DNA of 64,000 nucleotides from the NCBI RefSeq assembly GCF_007565055.1, contig NC_044560.1, forward strand, positions 86,681,295 through 86,745,294. Reading direction: 5' to 3'. The stretch comes from Rhinopithecus roxellana (Eukaryota > Chordata > Mammalia > Primates > Cercopithecidae). Below, in pieces: positions 1 to 11,088 of this stretch; position 1 is the first letter of the stretch; each line of letters begins with the position of its first letter. The position numbers and the translations under genes were made by a program. Under the pieces are notes generated by a model, which saw only the letters and a program-made list of their open reading frames with translations, made no database searches and had not been told where the DNA came from.

Positions 1-210
1 CTCCCGAGTTTACGCCATTCTCCTGCCTCAGCCTCCCGAGTAGCTGGGACTACAGGCGCCCGCCACTTCGCCCGGCTAGTTTTTGTATTTTTAGTAGAGA
101 CGGGGTTTCACCGTGTTAGCCAGGATGGTCTCGATCTCCTGACCTGGTGATCCGCCCGTCTCGGCCTCCCAAAGTGCTGGGATTACAGGCTTGAGCCACC
201 GCGCCCGGCC
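1..210 (-). mobile_element. Alu (AluYR-like), cut by window edge
   Basis: Minus-strand Alu whose poly-T end lies outside the window. It ends in ttgagccaccgcgcccggcc and contains cacttcgcccggctag, both young cercopithecid-type variants. Confidence 0.9.
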
Positions 211-213
211 GGA

Positions 214-507
214 ATTTTATTTTTGAGACGGAGTTTCATTCTTGTTGCCTAGGCTGGCATGCAGTGGCACGATCTTGGCTCACTGCAACCTCCGCCTTCT
301 GGGTTCAAGCGATTCTCCTGCCTCAGCCTCCCGAATAGCTGGGATTATAGGCATGGGCCACCACACCTGGCTAATTTTTGTATTTTTAGTAGAGATGGGG
401 TTTCTCCATGTTGGTCAGGCTGGTCTCGAACTCCCGACCTCAGGTGATCCACCCACCTCGGCCTCCCAAAATGCTAGGATTACAGGCATGAGCCACTGCA
501 CCTGACT
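214..507 (-). mobile_element. Alu, full length
   Basis: T-rich tail at 214-225, then gagacggagtttcattcttg, both monomers, ending gagccactgcacctgactgg. It abuts the preceding Alu head to tail. S-type by eye. Confidence 0.9.
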
Positions 508-660
508 GGTATGTGGAATTTTTATAGAATGTTCTCTCCTATATTATTCACAAGGTTGTGAGGATCAAGAAGTATATCTAAACGATTTGTAAAAATATAA
601 ATGATACAAATATAAAAATTAATATTTATTAATTAATAATTCTTACTATTATTGACAAAC
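508..660. repeat. AT-rich DNA
   Basis: AT-rich stretch (densest 555-655, with attaatatttattaattaat) between Alus. No gene seen. Confidence 0.5.
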
Positions 661-755
661 AGGCTCCACACCATGTTGGCCAGGCTGATTGTGGACTCCT
701 GACCTAAGTGATCCTATTGCCTTGGCCTCCCAAAGTGCTGGCATTACAGGCCTGA
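661..755 (-). mobile_element. Alu fragment, degraded
   Basis: Contains caccatgttggccaggctg and cctcccaaagtgctggcat, which is the left-monomer end of an Alu on minus. Diverged and truncated on both sides. Confidence 0.75.
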
Positions 756-854
756 CACACATGTAAGCCCATGAACATACACAGAGGCTCTCGTACATTC
801 ACCTTGCTCATACTGTTTGGCTGGGGCTTATGTGTCCACACGAGTTCATGAATT

Positions 855-1080
855 CACTAAGACACCCTCACCCACTCCCCTACAGGCCCACACAAATCTT
901 TACAGGCTAACACACACTTATACACTGTCCACCACATTCTCAGACAGACCCACACACGTCCAAGTTCACAAACACACTCTCACAAACAAGCATACTCATA
1001 CACTGCCATTTAGGCTCAAGTGAGTATGTGTGAATGCACACACACACTCTCACACTCACAGAGGCACATGTGCCCACACA
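855..1080. repeat. CA-rich low-complexity DNA
   Basis: Impure run of acac, tcac and cacac words with interruptions. It gives false frames rich in His/Thr. Beyond it, 1080-1686 is unique DNA with no gene recognised. Confidence 0.7.
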
Positions 1081-1686
1081 ATTAAACTAAGAATATTCCA
1101 GCCTAAGGAGGGCTGAGTTGACTGAATATCCATGAGCCAGGGAGAAAACCTTGGTTAGTGAGCGAATGATTTCACCGCAGACCTGCAGCTTTGCTCCAGG
1201 ACATTTGTTTCAGCAGAGATCAATGTGTCTGGGGCCAAGGCAGAGACAGAAGGGAGCAGGTTTGAAAGAACAGAACTCTCCTGTCTCCCTCCTGGTCTGC
1301 CTCTCTGCAGATGCCCAGGGGCTCCCACTCCCACCCTCCTGAGCAGAAGCTGGGGATCCTCTGACCTTAGACAGCCCTTATCCCTGAGACCAATGCCAGT
1401 CATCAAATCGTCTCACAGGATGTCTGCACAAACTCAGCTACCCCAAGCCCCTTGCCTCCCTTCTCCTGGCTTCTCTGATGCATCCCCCACGGGTGAGCAA
1501 TACGCAGCTGGGTCCCCACTTGGGTGATCTTAAAAATGAGTTCAGGGAAATGAAGAGCTTTATCTAAGGAGTGGTCTTTCACAAGCCCCCAACAGGTGCC
1601 TTGCCATTCCCCATAACAGCTGCTTCATACCCCCACATCTCCAGGCCTCCTGGCATCGCTCTCAGCATACAACCTCACCTTTTTCT

Positions 1687-2001
1687 GTTTGTTTGTTTGT
1701 TTGTTTGTTTGCTTCTGTTCTGAGACAGAGTCTTGCTCTGTCACCCAGGCTGGAGTGCAGTGGCATGATCTCGGCTCGCTGCAACCTCCACCTCCCAGGT
1801 TCAAGTGATTCTCCTGCCTCAACCTCCCGAGCAGCTGGAATTTCAGGCCTGCACCACCACACCCGGCTACTTTTTGTATTCTTAGTAGAGATGGGGTTTC
1901 ACCATGTTGGTCAGGCTGGTCTCGAACTCCTGACCTCGTGATCTGCTCACCTCGGCCTCCCAAAATGCTGAGATTACAGGTGTGAGACACCGTGCCTGGC
2001 C
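1687..2001 (-). mobile_element. Alu with (GTTT)n tail
   Basis: T-rich tail expanded to (tttg)n at 1687-1712, then both monomers ending cgtgcctggc. TSD ac(c/t)tcacctttttct is visible at about 1672-1686 and 2003-2017. Confidence 0.93.
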
Positions 2002-2089
2002 AACTTCACCTTTTTCTTTACAGAGAACATAAATAGATTAGGGACCATCAGAAGGAGACCCTTTTAACTTCCTGAGCCACCACCACCAT

Positions 2090-3040
2090 CAGGAGAAGCT
2101 ACTCACATCTGTCTCATTTTTGTCTTCTCCCATCTCAGAAGGATGCGGGGCTGATTGCTCACTGATGCTCCACATCCCTCCCCTCCCACATCGCCTGAAA
2201 ACTTGCTTCATCAGCAATTGCTCCCCTTTCTCCTGCGTCTTCAGCCTCTTGGTCTCTACTGGATCGTTCCCTTCACAGATGGATATGGTGCTGTCTCTTT
2301 CATCTTAAAAAAATGAGTTCTCTTGGCCAGGCATGGTGGCTCACATCTGTCATCCCAGCACTTTCAGAGGCCAAGGTGGGAGGATTGCTTGAGTCCAGGA
2401 GTTCAAGAGCAGCCTGGGCAACATAGTGAGGCTCCATTTCTACTAAAATAAATTTTAAAAACTTAGCCGGGCATGGTGGCACATACCTGTAGTCCCAGCT
2501 ACTCGGGAGGCTGAGGTGGGAGGATCACTTGAGTCCCACAGGTCAAGGTTGCAGTGAGCTATGATCACATCACTGCGCTCCAGCTCTGTGTTACACAGCA
2601 TACATAGGTCTTCTTCTATACAGCATTTGCTTCTATCTGCCACTCTGTCTCTCTCCTTTCATTCATTGCCAATTTTCTTAAGAGTTACCTCTACTCCTTC
2701 TCTCTTCCTATCACCCCCTCATTCCCCAAATCACTGCAATCTGTCTCCTGCACCCCACCCCCACACACACAGACAACTGTTCACCAGGGGCCCCAGCTGA
2801 ACACAATGCTCACTTCTCAGTCCCTGCAGTGGGGACCCCGTAGCAGCACTGAATACTGTTGACCATCTCTTCTACTTGGAACTCTCTCCCCGTGGTTGTC
2901 TTCTCTCCTGACAAGTCTCGGCTTTCTTGTCCCCTTACCTCTCTGACTACCTCTTATTGCCTCCTTCTTCCTCTGCCCTCTTCCTAGACTTCCTAGATCC
3001 AATTAATATTAATTATGTAGGTTCAACCTTCTAAAGAGCT
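2090..3040 (+). mobile_element. L2 LINE relic (ORF2 region), split by an Alu
   Basis: Parts outside the Alu match L2 coding-region consensus: cactgcaatctg (2732), then tgaatactgttgaccatc (2848) and the following ctctccccgtgg and ctctctgactac words. Ancient, and broken as a coding sequence. Confidence 0.6.
2324..2600 (+). mobile_element. Alu lacking its A-tail
   Basis: Starts ggccaggcatggtggctcac and ends near cactgcgctccagctctgtg; the 3' end is eroded with no poly-A. Inserted in L2. Confidence 0.88.
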
Positions 3041-3325
3041 CTTTTTTTTTTTTTTTCGAGACAGAGTCTCGCTCTGTTCCCCAGGCTGGAGTGCAGTGGT
3101 ACAATCTCTGCTCACTGCAGCTTCTGCCTCCCTGATTCGAGAGATTCTCCTGCCTCAGCCTCCTGGGTTGCTGAGATTACAGGCACATGCTACCAGGCCC
3201 AGCTGATTTTTTGTTGTTGTATTTTTAGTAGAGATGGAGTTTCACCATGTTGGCCAGGCTGGACTCGAACTCCTGACCTTGTGATTCGCCCACCTCAGCC
3301 TCCCAAAGTGCTGGGATTACAGGCC
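3041..3325 (-). mobile_element. Alu, 5'-truncated, with TSD
   Basis: Poly-T at 3041, ending at gattacaggcc so the first ~30 bases of the element are missing. TSD aagagctctt occurs at both ends (3034 and 3326). The truncation with intact TSD shows incomplete reverse transcription. Confidence 0.92.
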
Positions 3326-3493
3326 AAGAGCTCTTAAAGAAGAGAACACTACTTCTCTTTTTTTCAACTGAAACTCTCACTTTGACCTGAAACCAAATAA
3401 AAGCCCCCTAACTGGGTTCCCCGCATCCACTCCTGCCCTTTTTAACTTACTATCGACACCTCATCTAAATTGTCTTTTAAAAATATAAAATCA

Positions 3494-3818
3494 GCCGGGA
3501 GCGGTGGCTCACACCTGTAATCCCAGCACCTCCCAGGCCAAGGTGGGCGGATCACCTAAGGTTCCAGACCAGCCTGGCCAACATAGTGAAACCCTGTCTC
3601 TACTAAAATATGAAAATTAGCCGGGCGTAGAGGTGGGCACCCGTAATCCCAGCTACTCAGGAGGCTAAGGCAGGAAAATCTCTTGAAATTGGGGGGCAGA
3701 AGTTATAGTAAGCCGAGATCAAGTCATTGCACTCCAGCCTGGGCAACAAGAGCGAAACCCCATCTCAAAAACAAAACAAAACAAAACAAAACAAACAAAC
3801 AAACAAACAAACAAAAAA
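3494..3818 (+). mobile_element. Alu with (AAAAC)n/(AAAC)n tail
   Basis: Starts gccgggagcggtggctcac; tail of aaaac then aaac units at 3768-3815. Confidence 0.93.
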
Positions 3819-3966
3819 CCCACCATATTGCTGAAATGTGGGTGTAGTGAAAACAAAAATAGATGATAGATAAAATACAAATCTAGGCCAGGTGCAGTGG
3901 CTCACGCCTATAATCCAAGCACTTTGAGAGGCTGAGAAGGGAAGATTGTTTGAAACCAGGAGTTCA

Positions 3967-4283
3967 GGCCGGGCGCGGTGGCTCAAGCCTGTAATCCCAG
4001 CACTTTGGGAGGCCGAGACGGGCGGATCACGAGGTCAGGAGATCGAGACCATCCTGGCTAACACGGTGAAACCCCGTCTCTACTAAAAAATACAAAAAAA
4101 TTAGCCGGGTGAGGTGGCGGGCACCTGTAGTCCCAGCTACTCGGGAGGCTGAGCCAGGAGAATGGCTTGAACCCGGGAGGCGGAGCTTGGAGCTTGCAGT
4201 GAGCTGAGATCCGGCCACAGCACTCCAGCCTGGGCGGCAGAGCGAGACTCCTTCTCAAAAAAACAAACAAACAAACAAAAAAA
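3967..4283 (+). mobile_element. AluYR-like, nested in the host Alu
   Basis: Starts ggccgggcgcggtggctcaa and carries gtgaggtggcgggcacctg and gagatccggccac. A perfect 14-base TSD aaaccaggagttca (3953-3966 and 4284-4297) is itself Alu sequence of the host. Confidence 0.95.
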
Positions 4284-4346
4284 AAACCAGGAGTTCAAGA
4301 CTAGCCTGGACAACATAGGGAGATCTTATTTCTATAACAAATTTTA

Positions 4347-4645
4347 TTTTATTTTATTTTTTGAGACAGGGTTGCACTCTTGTCACCTAGGCTGGAGTGC
4401 AGTGGCACACTCTTGGCTCACTACAACATCTATCTCCCAGGCTCAAGTGATCCTTCTGCCTCAGCCTCCTGAGTAACTGGGACTACAGGTGCACACCAAC
4501 ACATCCAGCTAATCTTTGTATTTTTAGTAGAGACAGGGTTTCACCATGCTGCCCAGGCTGGTCTGGAACTCCTGACCTCAAGTGATCCCCCTGCCTCGGC
4601 CTCCCAAAGTGCTGGGATTACAGGTGTGAGCCACCGCACCTGGCC
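4347..4645 (-). mobile_element. Alu, nested in the same host on the opposite strand
   Basis: (TTTTA)n tail then gagacagggttgcactcttg, ending ccgcacctggcc. Perfect 14-base TSD tataacaaatttta at 4333-4346 and 4646-4659. Confidence 0.95.
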
Positions 4646-4820
4646 TATAACAAATTTTAAAATTAGCCAGGCAAGGTGGTATGTACCTTTAGTTCTAGCT
4701 ACTCAGGATCCCAGGAGGTTGAGGCTTTGGTGAGTTATGACTGTACCACTGTACTCCAGCCTGGGTAACAGAGCGAGATCCTGTCCCTAAAAATAAATAA
4801 ATAAATAGAATACAAATCTG

Positions 4821-5140
4821 GGCCAGGTTAGGTGGCTCATGCCTGTAATCCCAGCACTTTGGGAGGCCGAGGCAGGTGGATCACCTGCGGTCAGGAGTTC
4901 GAGACCAGCCTGGCCAACATGATGAAACCCTGTCTCTACTAAAAATACAAAATTAGCCGGGTGTGGTGGCAGGTGCCTGTAATCCCAGCTACTCGGGAGG
5001 CTGAGGCAGGAGAATCGCTTAAACCTGGGAGGTGGAGGTTGCGGTGAGCTGAGATCGTGCCACTGCACTCCAGCCTGGGCAACAAGAGAGAAACTTCGTC
5101 TCAAAAACAAAACAAAACAAAACAAAGCAAACAAAAAAAT
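4821..5140 (+). mobile_element. Alu inserted at a re-used target site
   Basis: Starts ggccaggttaggtggctcat; (CAAAA)n tail at 5105-5135. TSD aatacaaatct(g) at 4809-4819 and 5141-5151; the left copy is also the right TSD of the preceding host Alu. Confidence 0.95.
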
Positions 5141-5179
5141 AATACAAATCTGAATGCACCCTTTTGCTATATAAAATCT

Positions 5180-5490
5180 TTCACTGTCTTCTTTCGTTAT
5201 CTGCCTATAGGATAAGTTCCAAACTCTGAAAGAGGGCTTCCAAGGCCCTCTGTGTCAGACCCCACCTTCCTCTCCAGTTTGTCTCTCACACCTACTCCCT
5301 TGCCTTCTCCAAGCCTTTTCCATTCAGCTAAACCCTTTCAGTTCCCCAAATCCAGCACACTATCTCTCGCTTCTGGGCATTTGAACATGGTATTATGTCT
5401 GCCCAGAACACCCTCCTGTCCCCGCTCTCCCTCCCTTTACGTAACTCCTACTCATCTTTCAGAGCTCAACTCAGCCATTTCCTCTGCTTA
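5180..5490 (+). mobile_element. L2 LINE 3' relic
   Basis: Matches L2 consensus words such as aggataagttccaaactctg, ccaaggccctctgtgtcaga and cctactcatctttcagagct. Ancient. Confidence 0.75.
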
Positions 5491-5825
5491 CCCTTGGCTC
5501 ATTTATTCAGAGGGGGCAGCTGCATATAAACTTCAAGAGCCTCAGAGAGAATGCTCAGTCCAGCCAGGGACCTGCTAGGAAAGGGAAGGAACAGGGGGAA
5601 GAGGATTGTAGGGTCTTAATGGTTTAAAGGGTGGGAGCTGAGCGGCCAAGCTACTGAGAAAATAAGCGTTCTCTGAACACAGAGTAATAATATACAGAAA
5701 AACAGAAAGTTAATAATGAGAACTTTGGGATTTTTCTCACGTATGTTTAAGTTAAACGTTCTTCTCAGGCGATAATAAACTTACAAAGGGCTTAATAGGG
5801 AACACTTAGATGACCAGGAAAACGG

Positions 5826-6060
5826 ATTTAATAACAAGTCATTTATTGAGCACTACAGGCACCGAGTGGAGCATGTTATTGTACATGATCTACCACATTG
5901 CTGGTAACAAAATAAGCATTGCTGTCACCATTTTGCAGATGGGGAAGATTCAGAGAGTTTAAGCGATTTGCCCAAAGTGCTCACAGTAAATCAGTGCCAG
6001 AGTCAAAGTTCAGACTAAATCTATCTGAACCCAAAGCCAACTTCTTGATCTTGACATTCT
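5826..6060 (-). mobile_element. MIR SINE
   Basis: Reverse MIR: tttattgagcactac, then caccattttgcagatgggga and gcgatttgcccaaagtgctcacag. The flanks 5490-5826 and 6300-6790 are unique with no gene seen. Confidence 0.7.
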
Positions 6061-6159
6061 TTTGCCCACTTTTACTATGGAATGGATTTCAGGGGAGATT
6101 CTAATGTGCCAAGAAGATGGGGAGCCCATTGGTAGTTCCCACACTTAATGTCCCCATGA

Positions 6160-6300
6160 CACCCATCCTGTGCACGCTGACAGTTTGACAACTTACACAG
6201 CAGCTGGTTTGCTCGGAGGAGATCTCCGTTAATTAAAATAGCACTAAGGGAGCACAGTGCAAACCATGTCAGTGGGTAATTAATGCAAAGGAGGACCGAG
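6160..6300. promoter_or_regulatory. Candidate homeodomain-site-rich unique block
   Basis: Repeat-free DNA between MIR relics with an E-box cagctg (about 6201), ttaattaa (6229-6236) and taattaatgcaaag (6277-6290, homeodomain plus octamer-like). Suggestive only. Confidence 0.15.
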
Positions 6301-6789
6301 GCATGCAGAAATGCTCAGCCTCTACCTGCCAGAGCCCAGCTTCACTCATTGCCCCCAGCCTAAAGCTGCCACTTTGTCCCTCTGGCTACGAGCTGCTGCT
6401 GCCTGTCCGCCTATTTCCATGGATGGGGAGGAACGACCTGTCCTCTGAGGTCACACCCAGGGCTTCTACTCTTACTGGGCTCTGCACTCTCAGCCCTTTT
6501 TGAACTGTCTATCTCTCCCAGGAGATCCAGGAGGACAAGACCAGCCAGAGATCAGCCATCCAGGCCCCAGGGTTTGGGGGGCATCATCTCAGAGGAAGTG
6601 TCAATCCTAGCCTACTCCTGCCCCCATCAAGCTGTCTGTCAGGAGTTGTTGCCTTATGTCTTAGGGCAGGATCTTGAACCAGTTTGCCTCAGTATCTAGT
6701 GTGCTGGGCTGAACCGGACCCAACCTCCTCAATGCCTCTGCCCAGACCTAGGACTTGCTTCCCTGTTGGACCTGGTCCTGAAGCTCACT

Positions 6790-6960
6790 GCTTTGCTGGG
6801 ATCCTGATCCACCTTCCTGTTCCTTCTCTCATTTCATTATCATCATATCTCCAGCAGGTACTCTGCAAAAAGATAGTTCTCCATTTTGCAGATGAATAAA
6901 CTGAAGTTGAGAGCAGGGAAGTAGCTTGTCTAAGGACAGTAGACATTTCCCTTCTGTTCA
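6790..6960 (-). mobile_element. MIR SINE, degraded
   Basis: ccattttgcagatgaataaactgaag and gtagcttgtctaaggacag words match reverse MIR core. Confidence 0.55.
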
Positions 6961-7019
6961 GAGGCTGTGTTCTTCTGGGATTCCAGCCTTCAGTTCAGCT
7001 GTAACTTGCTGTTCTGTCT

Positions 7020-7181
7020 TTAATAAACCTTTTGTTTTGGAATAATTCTAGATTTACAAAGAATGTTATAAGGACAGCAAAGAAAGTTCCCTTATACCCT
7101 TCGTTCAATGTCTCCATTGTTGACATTTTCTATTACCATGGTACATTTGTCAAAACTGAGAATTGGACATTGTATACTTGA
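7020..7181. mobile_element. L1M-like LINE fragment
   Basis: attctagatttacaaag, cccttatacccttcg and attgttgacattttc resemble an old L1M segment also seen at 30.7-31.0 kb. It continues past the Alu to about 7510. Confidence 0.45.
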
Positions 7182-7479
7182 TTTTTTTTTTTTTTTGAGA
7201 CGGAGTCTCGCTCTGTCGCCCAGGCTGGAGTGTAGTGGCGCCATCTCGGCTCACTGCAAGCTCCGCCTCCTGGGTTCACGCCATTCTCCTGCCTCAGCCT
7301 CCCAAGTAGCTGGGACTACAGGCACCCGCCACCGCACCCAGCTAATTTTTTTGTATTTTTAGTAGAGACGGGGTTTCACTGTGTTAGCCAGGATGGTCTC
7401 GATCTTCTGACCTCGTGATCTGCCTGCCTCGGCCTCCCAAAGTGCTGGGATTACAGGCATGAGCCACCGCGCCCAGCCT
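7182..7479 (-). mobile_element. AluY-type
   Basis: Poly-T then gagacggagtctcgctctgt, ending ccaccgcgcccagcc. TSD tgtatacttgattttt at 7171-7186 and 7479-7494. Confidence 0.94.
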
Positions 7480-7494
7480 GTATACTTGATTTTT

Positions 7495-8123
7495 GAATCA
7501 GGAAATTTTTTTTTCCCTCAGGAATGAGCTCCAAATTTCTCTTTTCTGCATCCAAAAGTCCAGTGAGGAGTGCAGATATGTGTAATGTAGCCCCTTCTGC
7601 ACCATCACACCCACCCTGTGCATTCCTACCTTACCCAATGTCCCCAGCCCCAAAAACTAGGACCATTCAAGGAGGACCAGCTGCAGGCCCAGAGACTCAG
7701 ATTCCTAGTCAGCATCCTTCAGGTACCTCACTCATCAAGCTCCTCTTTCCATAAGGCTTCAAAGATACCTCTTGCCCACACACACACTCCTACCCACTAA
7801 CCTCTAAACTAACTCCACCTTTAATTCTTGTGGACACCCGCCTAGTATCAACTCCATCCTCAAAGCTGTCAATAAGATCCAATGAAGCAAATATTTATTG
7901 ATAACATAGAAATAAATCCAATCCTGTGCTGACCTTAAGCTGCTCCTGGTCCTTTGGAGGAAATAGACACCTTTGTATATGATTAAAGTAGCATGTGGTA
8001 AGTGAAGCAGTGTAAACAGTGGTTAAGAGCTTGAAGTCTTCAATCAGAAATCTATGTGACTTTAGCTAGGTGGCATTAATTTCCATGAACATCAGTTTTC
8101 TCATCTCTAAAATAAGAGGCTGG
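7495..8123. other. Unique DNA, no gene seen
   Basis: Pyrimidine-rich to about 7850, then a stretch near 7880-8110 with MIR-like words (gtggttaagagc, atctctaaaataagag). No coding feature recognised. Confidence 0.4.
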
Positions 8124-8407
8124 GGCTGGGTGTGGTGGCTCACGCCTGTAATCCCAGCACTTTGGGAGAATGAGGCAGGTAAATCACTTGAGGTCAGGAG
8201 TTCAAGACCAGCCTGGCCAACATGGCAAAACTCTGTCTCTACTAAAAACACAAAAATTAGCCGGGCATGGTGGCACACACCTGTAATCCCAGCTACTCAG
8301 GAGGTTGAGGCAGAAGAAATTTCTTGAACTCAGGAAGCAGAGGTTGCACTAAGCCAAGATCGTGCCCCTGCACTCTAGCCTGGGCAACAGAGAGAGACTC
8401 TGTCTCT
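8124..8407 (+). mobile_element. Alu without A-tail
   Basis: Starts ggctgggtgtggtggctcac, ends gagagactctgtctctt and runs straight into L1-like DNA. Confidence 0.9.
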
Positions 8408-8950
8408 TCCATTGCCTTCTAGCATCTATTGTTACTGTTGAAAAGTCTACTGTTAGTCTGATTGTCATTGCTTTTACTAAATATGTCTTTTCTTCTTAAT
8501 AGCTTTTTTTTTTTTTTTTTTTTGTTGAGACGGAGTCTCGCTCTGTCGCCCAGGCTGGAGTGCAGTGGCTGGATCTCAGCTCACTGCAAGCTCCGCCTCC
8601 AGGGTTTACGCCATTCTCTTGCCTCAGCCTCCCGAGTAGCTGGGACTACAGGTGCCCGCCACCTCGCCCGGCTAGTTTTTTGTATTTTTAGTAGAGACGG
8701 GGTTTCACCATGTTAGCCAGGATGGTCTCCATCTCCTGACCTCGTGATCCACCCATCTCGGCCTCCCAAAGTGCTGGGATTACAGGCTTGAGCCACCGCG
8801 CCCGGCCCATCCTGAGTGATTTTCATACCTCTATATATTAGAATTCAATAATTCTCTCCTCAGTTATATCTAGTTAACTGTTTAGCTCATCCGTTGAATT
8901 ATTTTTTCAAAGGTTACAGTCTTTAAGAATTTACTTCAAATTCATCTGTT
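8408..8950 (-). mobile_element. L1M fragment split by an Alu
   Basis: ccattgccttctagcatc, gtctactgttagtctgattgtc and, after the Alu, aattctctcctcagttatatc match L1-derived consensus read on minus. Interrupted at 8504-8807. Confidence 0.5.
8504..8807 (-). mobile_element. AluYR-like
   Basis: Poly-T of about 20, cagtggctggatctcagctc, cacctcgcccggctag and ttgagccaccgcgcccggcc. Little diverged. Confidence 0.94.
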
Positions 8951-8952
8951 AG

Positions 8953-9140
8953 GTTTTTTTTTTTTTTTTTTTTTTTTGAGACGGAGTCTTGCTCTGTCGC
9001 CCGGGCTGGAGTGCAGTGGCCGGATCTCAGCTCACTGCAAGCTCCGCCTCCCGGGTCTACGCCATTCTCCTGCCTCAGCCTCCCGAGTAGCTGGGACTAC
9101 AGGCGCCCGCCACCTCACCCGGCTCGTTTTTTGCATTTTT
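8953..9140 (-). mobile_element. AluYR-like, 5'-truncated (right half only)
   Basis: Poly-T of about 24, cagtggccggatctcagctc, ending at cacctcacccggctcgttt. The left monomer is missing. Followed by a T/A-rich stretch to 9240. Confidence 0.9.
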
Positions 9141-9274
9141 TATCTTATGTATTTTATTATTTTTTTCTTTTAAATATTTTAAAACCCTGTTAGAATCCTC
9201 AAAAAAAATAAAAATAAAAAATAATAAAAAACTAGCAAACTGAATCCAGCAGCACATTAAGAGTATCATAGACC

Positions 9275-9574
9275 GAGCCAGGCGTGGTGGCTCATGCCTG
9301 TAATCCCAATACTTTGGGAGGCCGAGGTGGGCAGATCACTTGAGGCCAGGAGTTTGAGACCAGCCTGGCCAACATCATGAAACCCCATCTCTACTAAAAA
9401 TACAAAAATTAGCTGGGTGTAGTGGCCCATGCCTGTAGTCCCAGCTACATGGGAGGCTGAGTCAGGAGAATCACTTGAACTCAGGAGACAGAGGTTGCAG
9501 TGAGCTGAGATCGAGCTGCTGCACTCCAGCCTGGACAATAGAGCAAGGCTCTGTCTCAAAACAAAAAAACACAA
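9275..9574 (+). mobile_element. Alu
   Basis: Starts gagccaggcgtggtggctca and ends ctgtctcaaaacaaaaaaac. It lies at the 5' limit of the recognisable L1 below. Confidence 0.92.
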
Positions 9575-9640
9575 CCAAGTGGTATTTATTCCTGCAATCC
9601 AAGGATGATTCAACATATTAATGTATATACCATATTAATT

Positions 9641-9716
9641 AATACAACATATTATGTTGTATTATATATTAATACAACATATTATGTTGTATTATATATT
9701 AATACAACATATTAAT
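9641..9716. repeat. 30-bp AT-rich palindromic tandem repeat inside L1
   Basis: Unit of 30 bases repeated 2.5 times (9641-9670, 9671-9700, 9701-9716). Each unit holds the inverted repeat aatacaacata/tatgttgtatt with a one-base centre, so it can form a hairpin or cruciform. Confidence 0.9.
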
Positions 9717-9810
9717 GTATACATTAATGTATAATGTGATACACCACATTAACTGAATAAAGAATAAAAATCACATGACTGTTTCAGTAGATGTAGAAAA
9801 AGCACTTGAC

Positions 9811-10100
9811 GGGTTGGGCGTGGTGGCTCACAACTGTAACCTCAGCACTTTGGGAGACCGAGGCGGGTGGATCATTTGAGATCAGAAGTTTAAGACCAGC
9901 CTGACCAACATGGTGAAACCCCGTCCCTACTAAAAATACAAATATTAGCTGGGTGGTAGTGGCACGTACCTGTAATCCCAGCTACTTGGGAGGCTAAGGC
10001 AGGAGAATTGCTGGAGTCTGGGAGGTGGAGGTTGCGGTGAGCTGAAATCGCACCACTGCACTCCAGCCTGGGTGAACAGAGTGAGACCCTGTCAAAAAAA
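9811..10100 (+). mobile_element. Alu seeding a (GGAAA)n/(GGAA)n tract
   Basis: Starts gggttgggcgtggtggctca. TSD agcacttgac at 9801-9810 and 10317-10326, so the purine tract to 10314 is its expanded A-tail. Confidence 0.93.
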
Positions 10101-10314
10101 GGAAAGAAAAAAGAAAAGAAAAGAAATGAAAAGAAAAGGAAAGGAAAGGAAAGGAAAGGAAAGGAAAGGCAGAAAAGGAAAAGGAAAAGGAAAGGAAAGG
10201 AAAAAGTAAAGGAAAGGAAAGGAAAGGAAAGGAAAGGAAAGAAGGAAGGAAGGGAGGGAGGGAGGGAGGGAGGGAGGAAGGAAGGAAGGAAGGAAGGAAA
10301 GGAAGGAAAAAGAA
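10101..10314 (+). repeat. (GAAAA)n, (GGAAA)n, (GGGA)n, (GGAA)n microsatellite
   Basis: About 215 bases of pure purine with four successive unit types, grown from the A-tail of the Alu before it. The complementary strand gives false frames of Phe/Leu/Pro/Ser. Confidence 0.95.
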
Positions 10315-10520
10315 GAAGCACTTGACAAAATTTAACACCTTTTCATGATAAAATATCTGAACAAAGTAGGAATAGAGGCATAATAAAGGCAATATATAGA
10401 AAGCCCACAGCTAACACCATATTCAATGGTGAAAAACCAAAATCTTTTCATGTAAGATCAGAAAAAAGGCAAAGTTGTCCACTAATGGCACTTTTAGTCA
10501 ACATAGTATTGAAAACACTC

Positions 10521-10816
10521 GCTGGGTGCGGGGGCTCATGCCTGTAATCCTAGCACTTTGGGAGGCCGAGGCGGGCGGATCACGAGGTCAGGAGATACAG
10601 ACCATCCTGGCTAACACGGTGAAACCCCGTCTCTACTAAAAACACAGAAAATCAGCCAGGCGTGATGGTGGCGGGCGCCTGTAGTCCCAGCTGCTCAGGA
10701 GGCTGAGGCAGGAGAATGGCGTGAACCCGGGAGGCGGAGCTTGCAGTGAGCCGAGATGGTGCCACTGCACTCCAGCCTGGGCAACAGCGCGAGACTCAGT
10801 CTCAAAAAAAAAAAAA
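10521..10816 (+). mobile_element. AluY-type in L1
   Basis: Starts gctgggtgcgggggctcatg, carries ggcgggcggatcacgaggtc, ends in a 15-base A-tail. Confidence 0.93.
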
Positions 10817-10838
10817 AGTACTAACAAGAACAATTAGG

Positions 10839-11088
10839 AAAGAAAGAGAGAGAGAGAGGGGAAGGAAAGGAGAGGAAAGGAGAGGGGAGGGGAGGGGAGG
10901 GGAGGGACAAACGGAGGAAGGAAAGAGAGAAAGAGAAAGAGAGAGAAAGAAAAAGAAAGAAAAAGAAAGGAAGGAAGGAAGGAAGGAAGGAAGGAAAGAA
11001 GGAAGGAAGGAGGAAGGGAATTCCCTTGTTTCCCTTCATTCCTTCCTTCCTTCCTTCCTTACAAGAAAGAAAGAAGGAAAGAAAGAAG
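10839..11088 (+). repeat. Complex GA-rich microsatellite (left half) in L1
   Basis: gaga, aaagg, gggga, gaaa and ggaa units, with a short ttcc inversion at 11027-11060. Bounded on the left by L1 word acaattaggaaag. Interrupted by an AluYR at 11089. Confidence 0.93.

Larger units (their letters stand above)
3886..4808 (+). mobile_element. Host Alu carrying two nested Alus
   Basis: Its sequence appears in three pieces, 3886-3966, 4284-4346 and 4660-4808, which join into one Alu with an (AAAT)n tail. Its TSD aatacaaatct is at 3874-3884 and 4809-4819. Confidence 0.92.
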
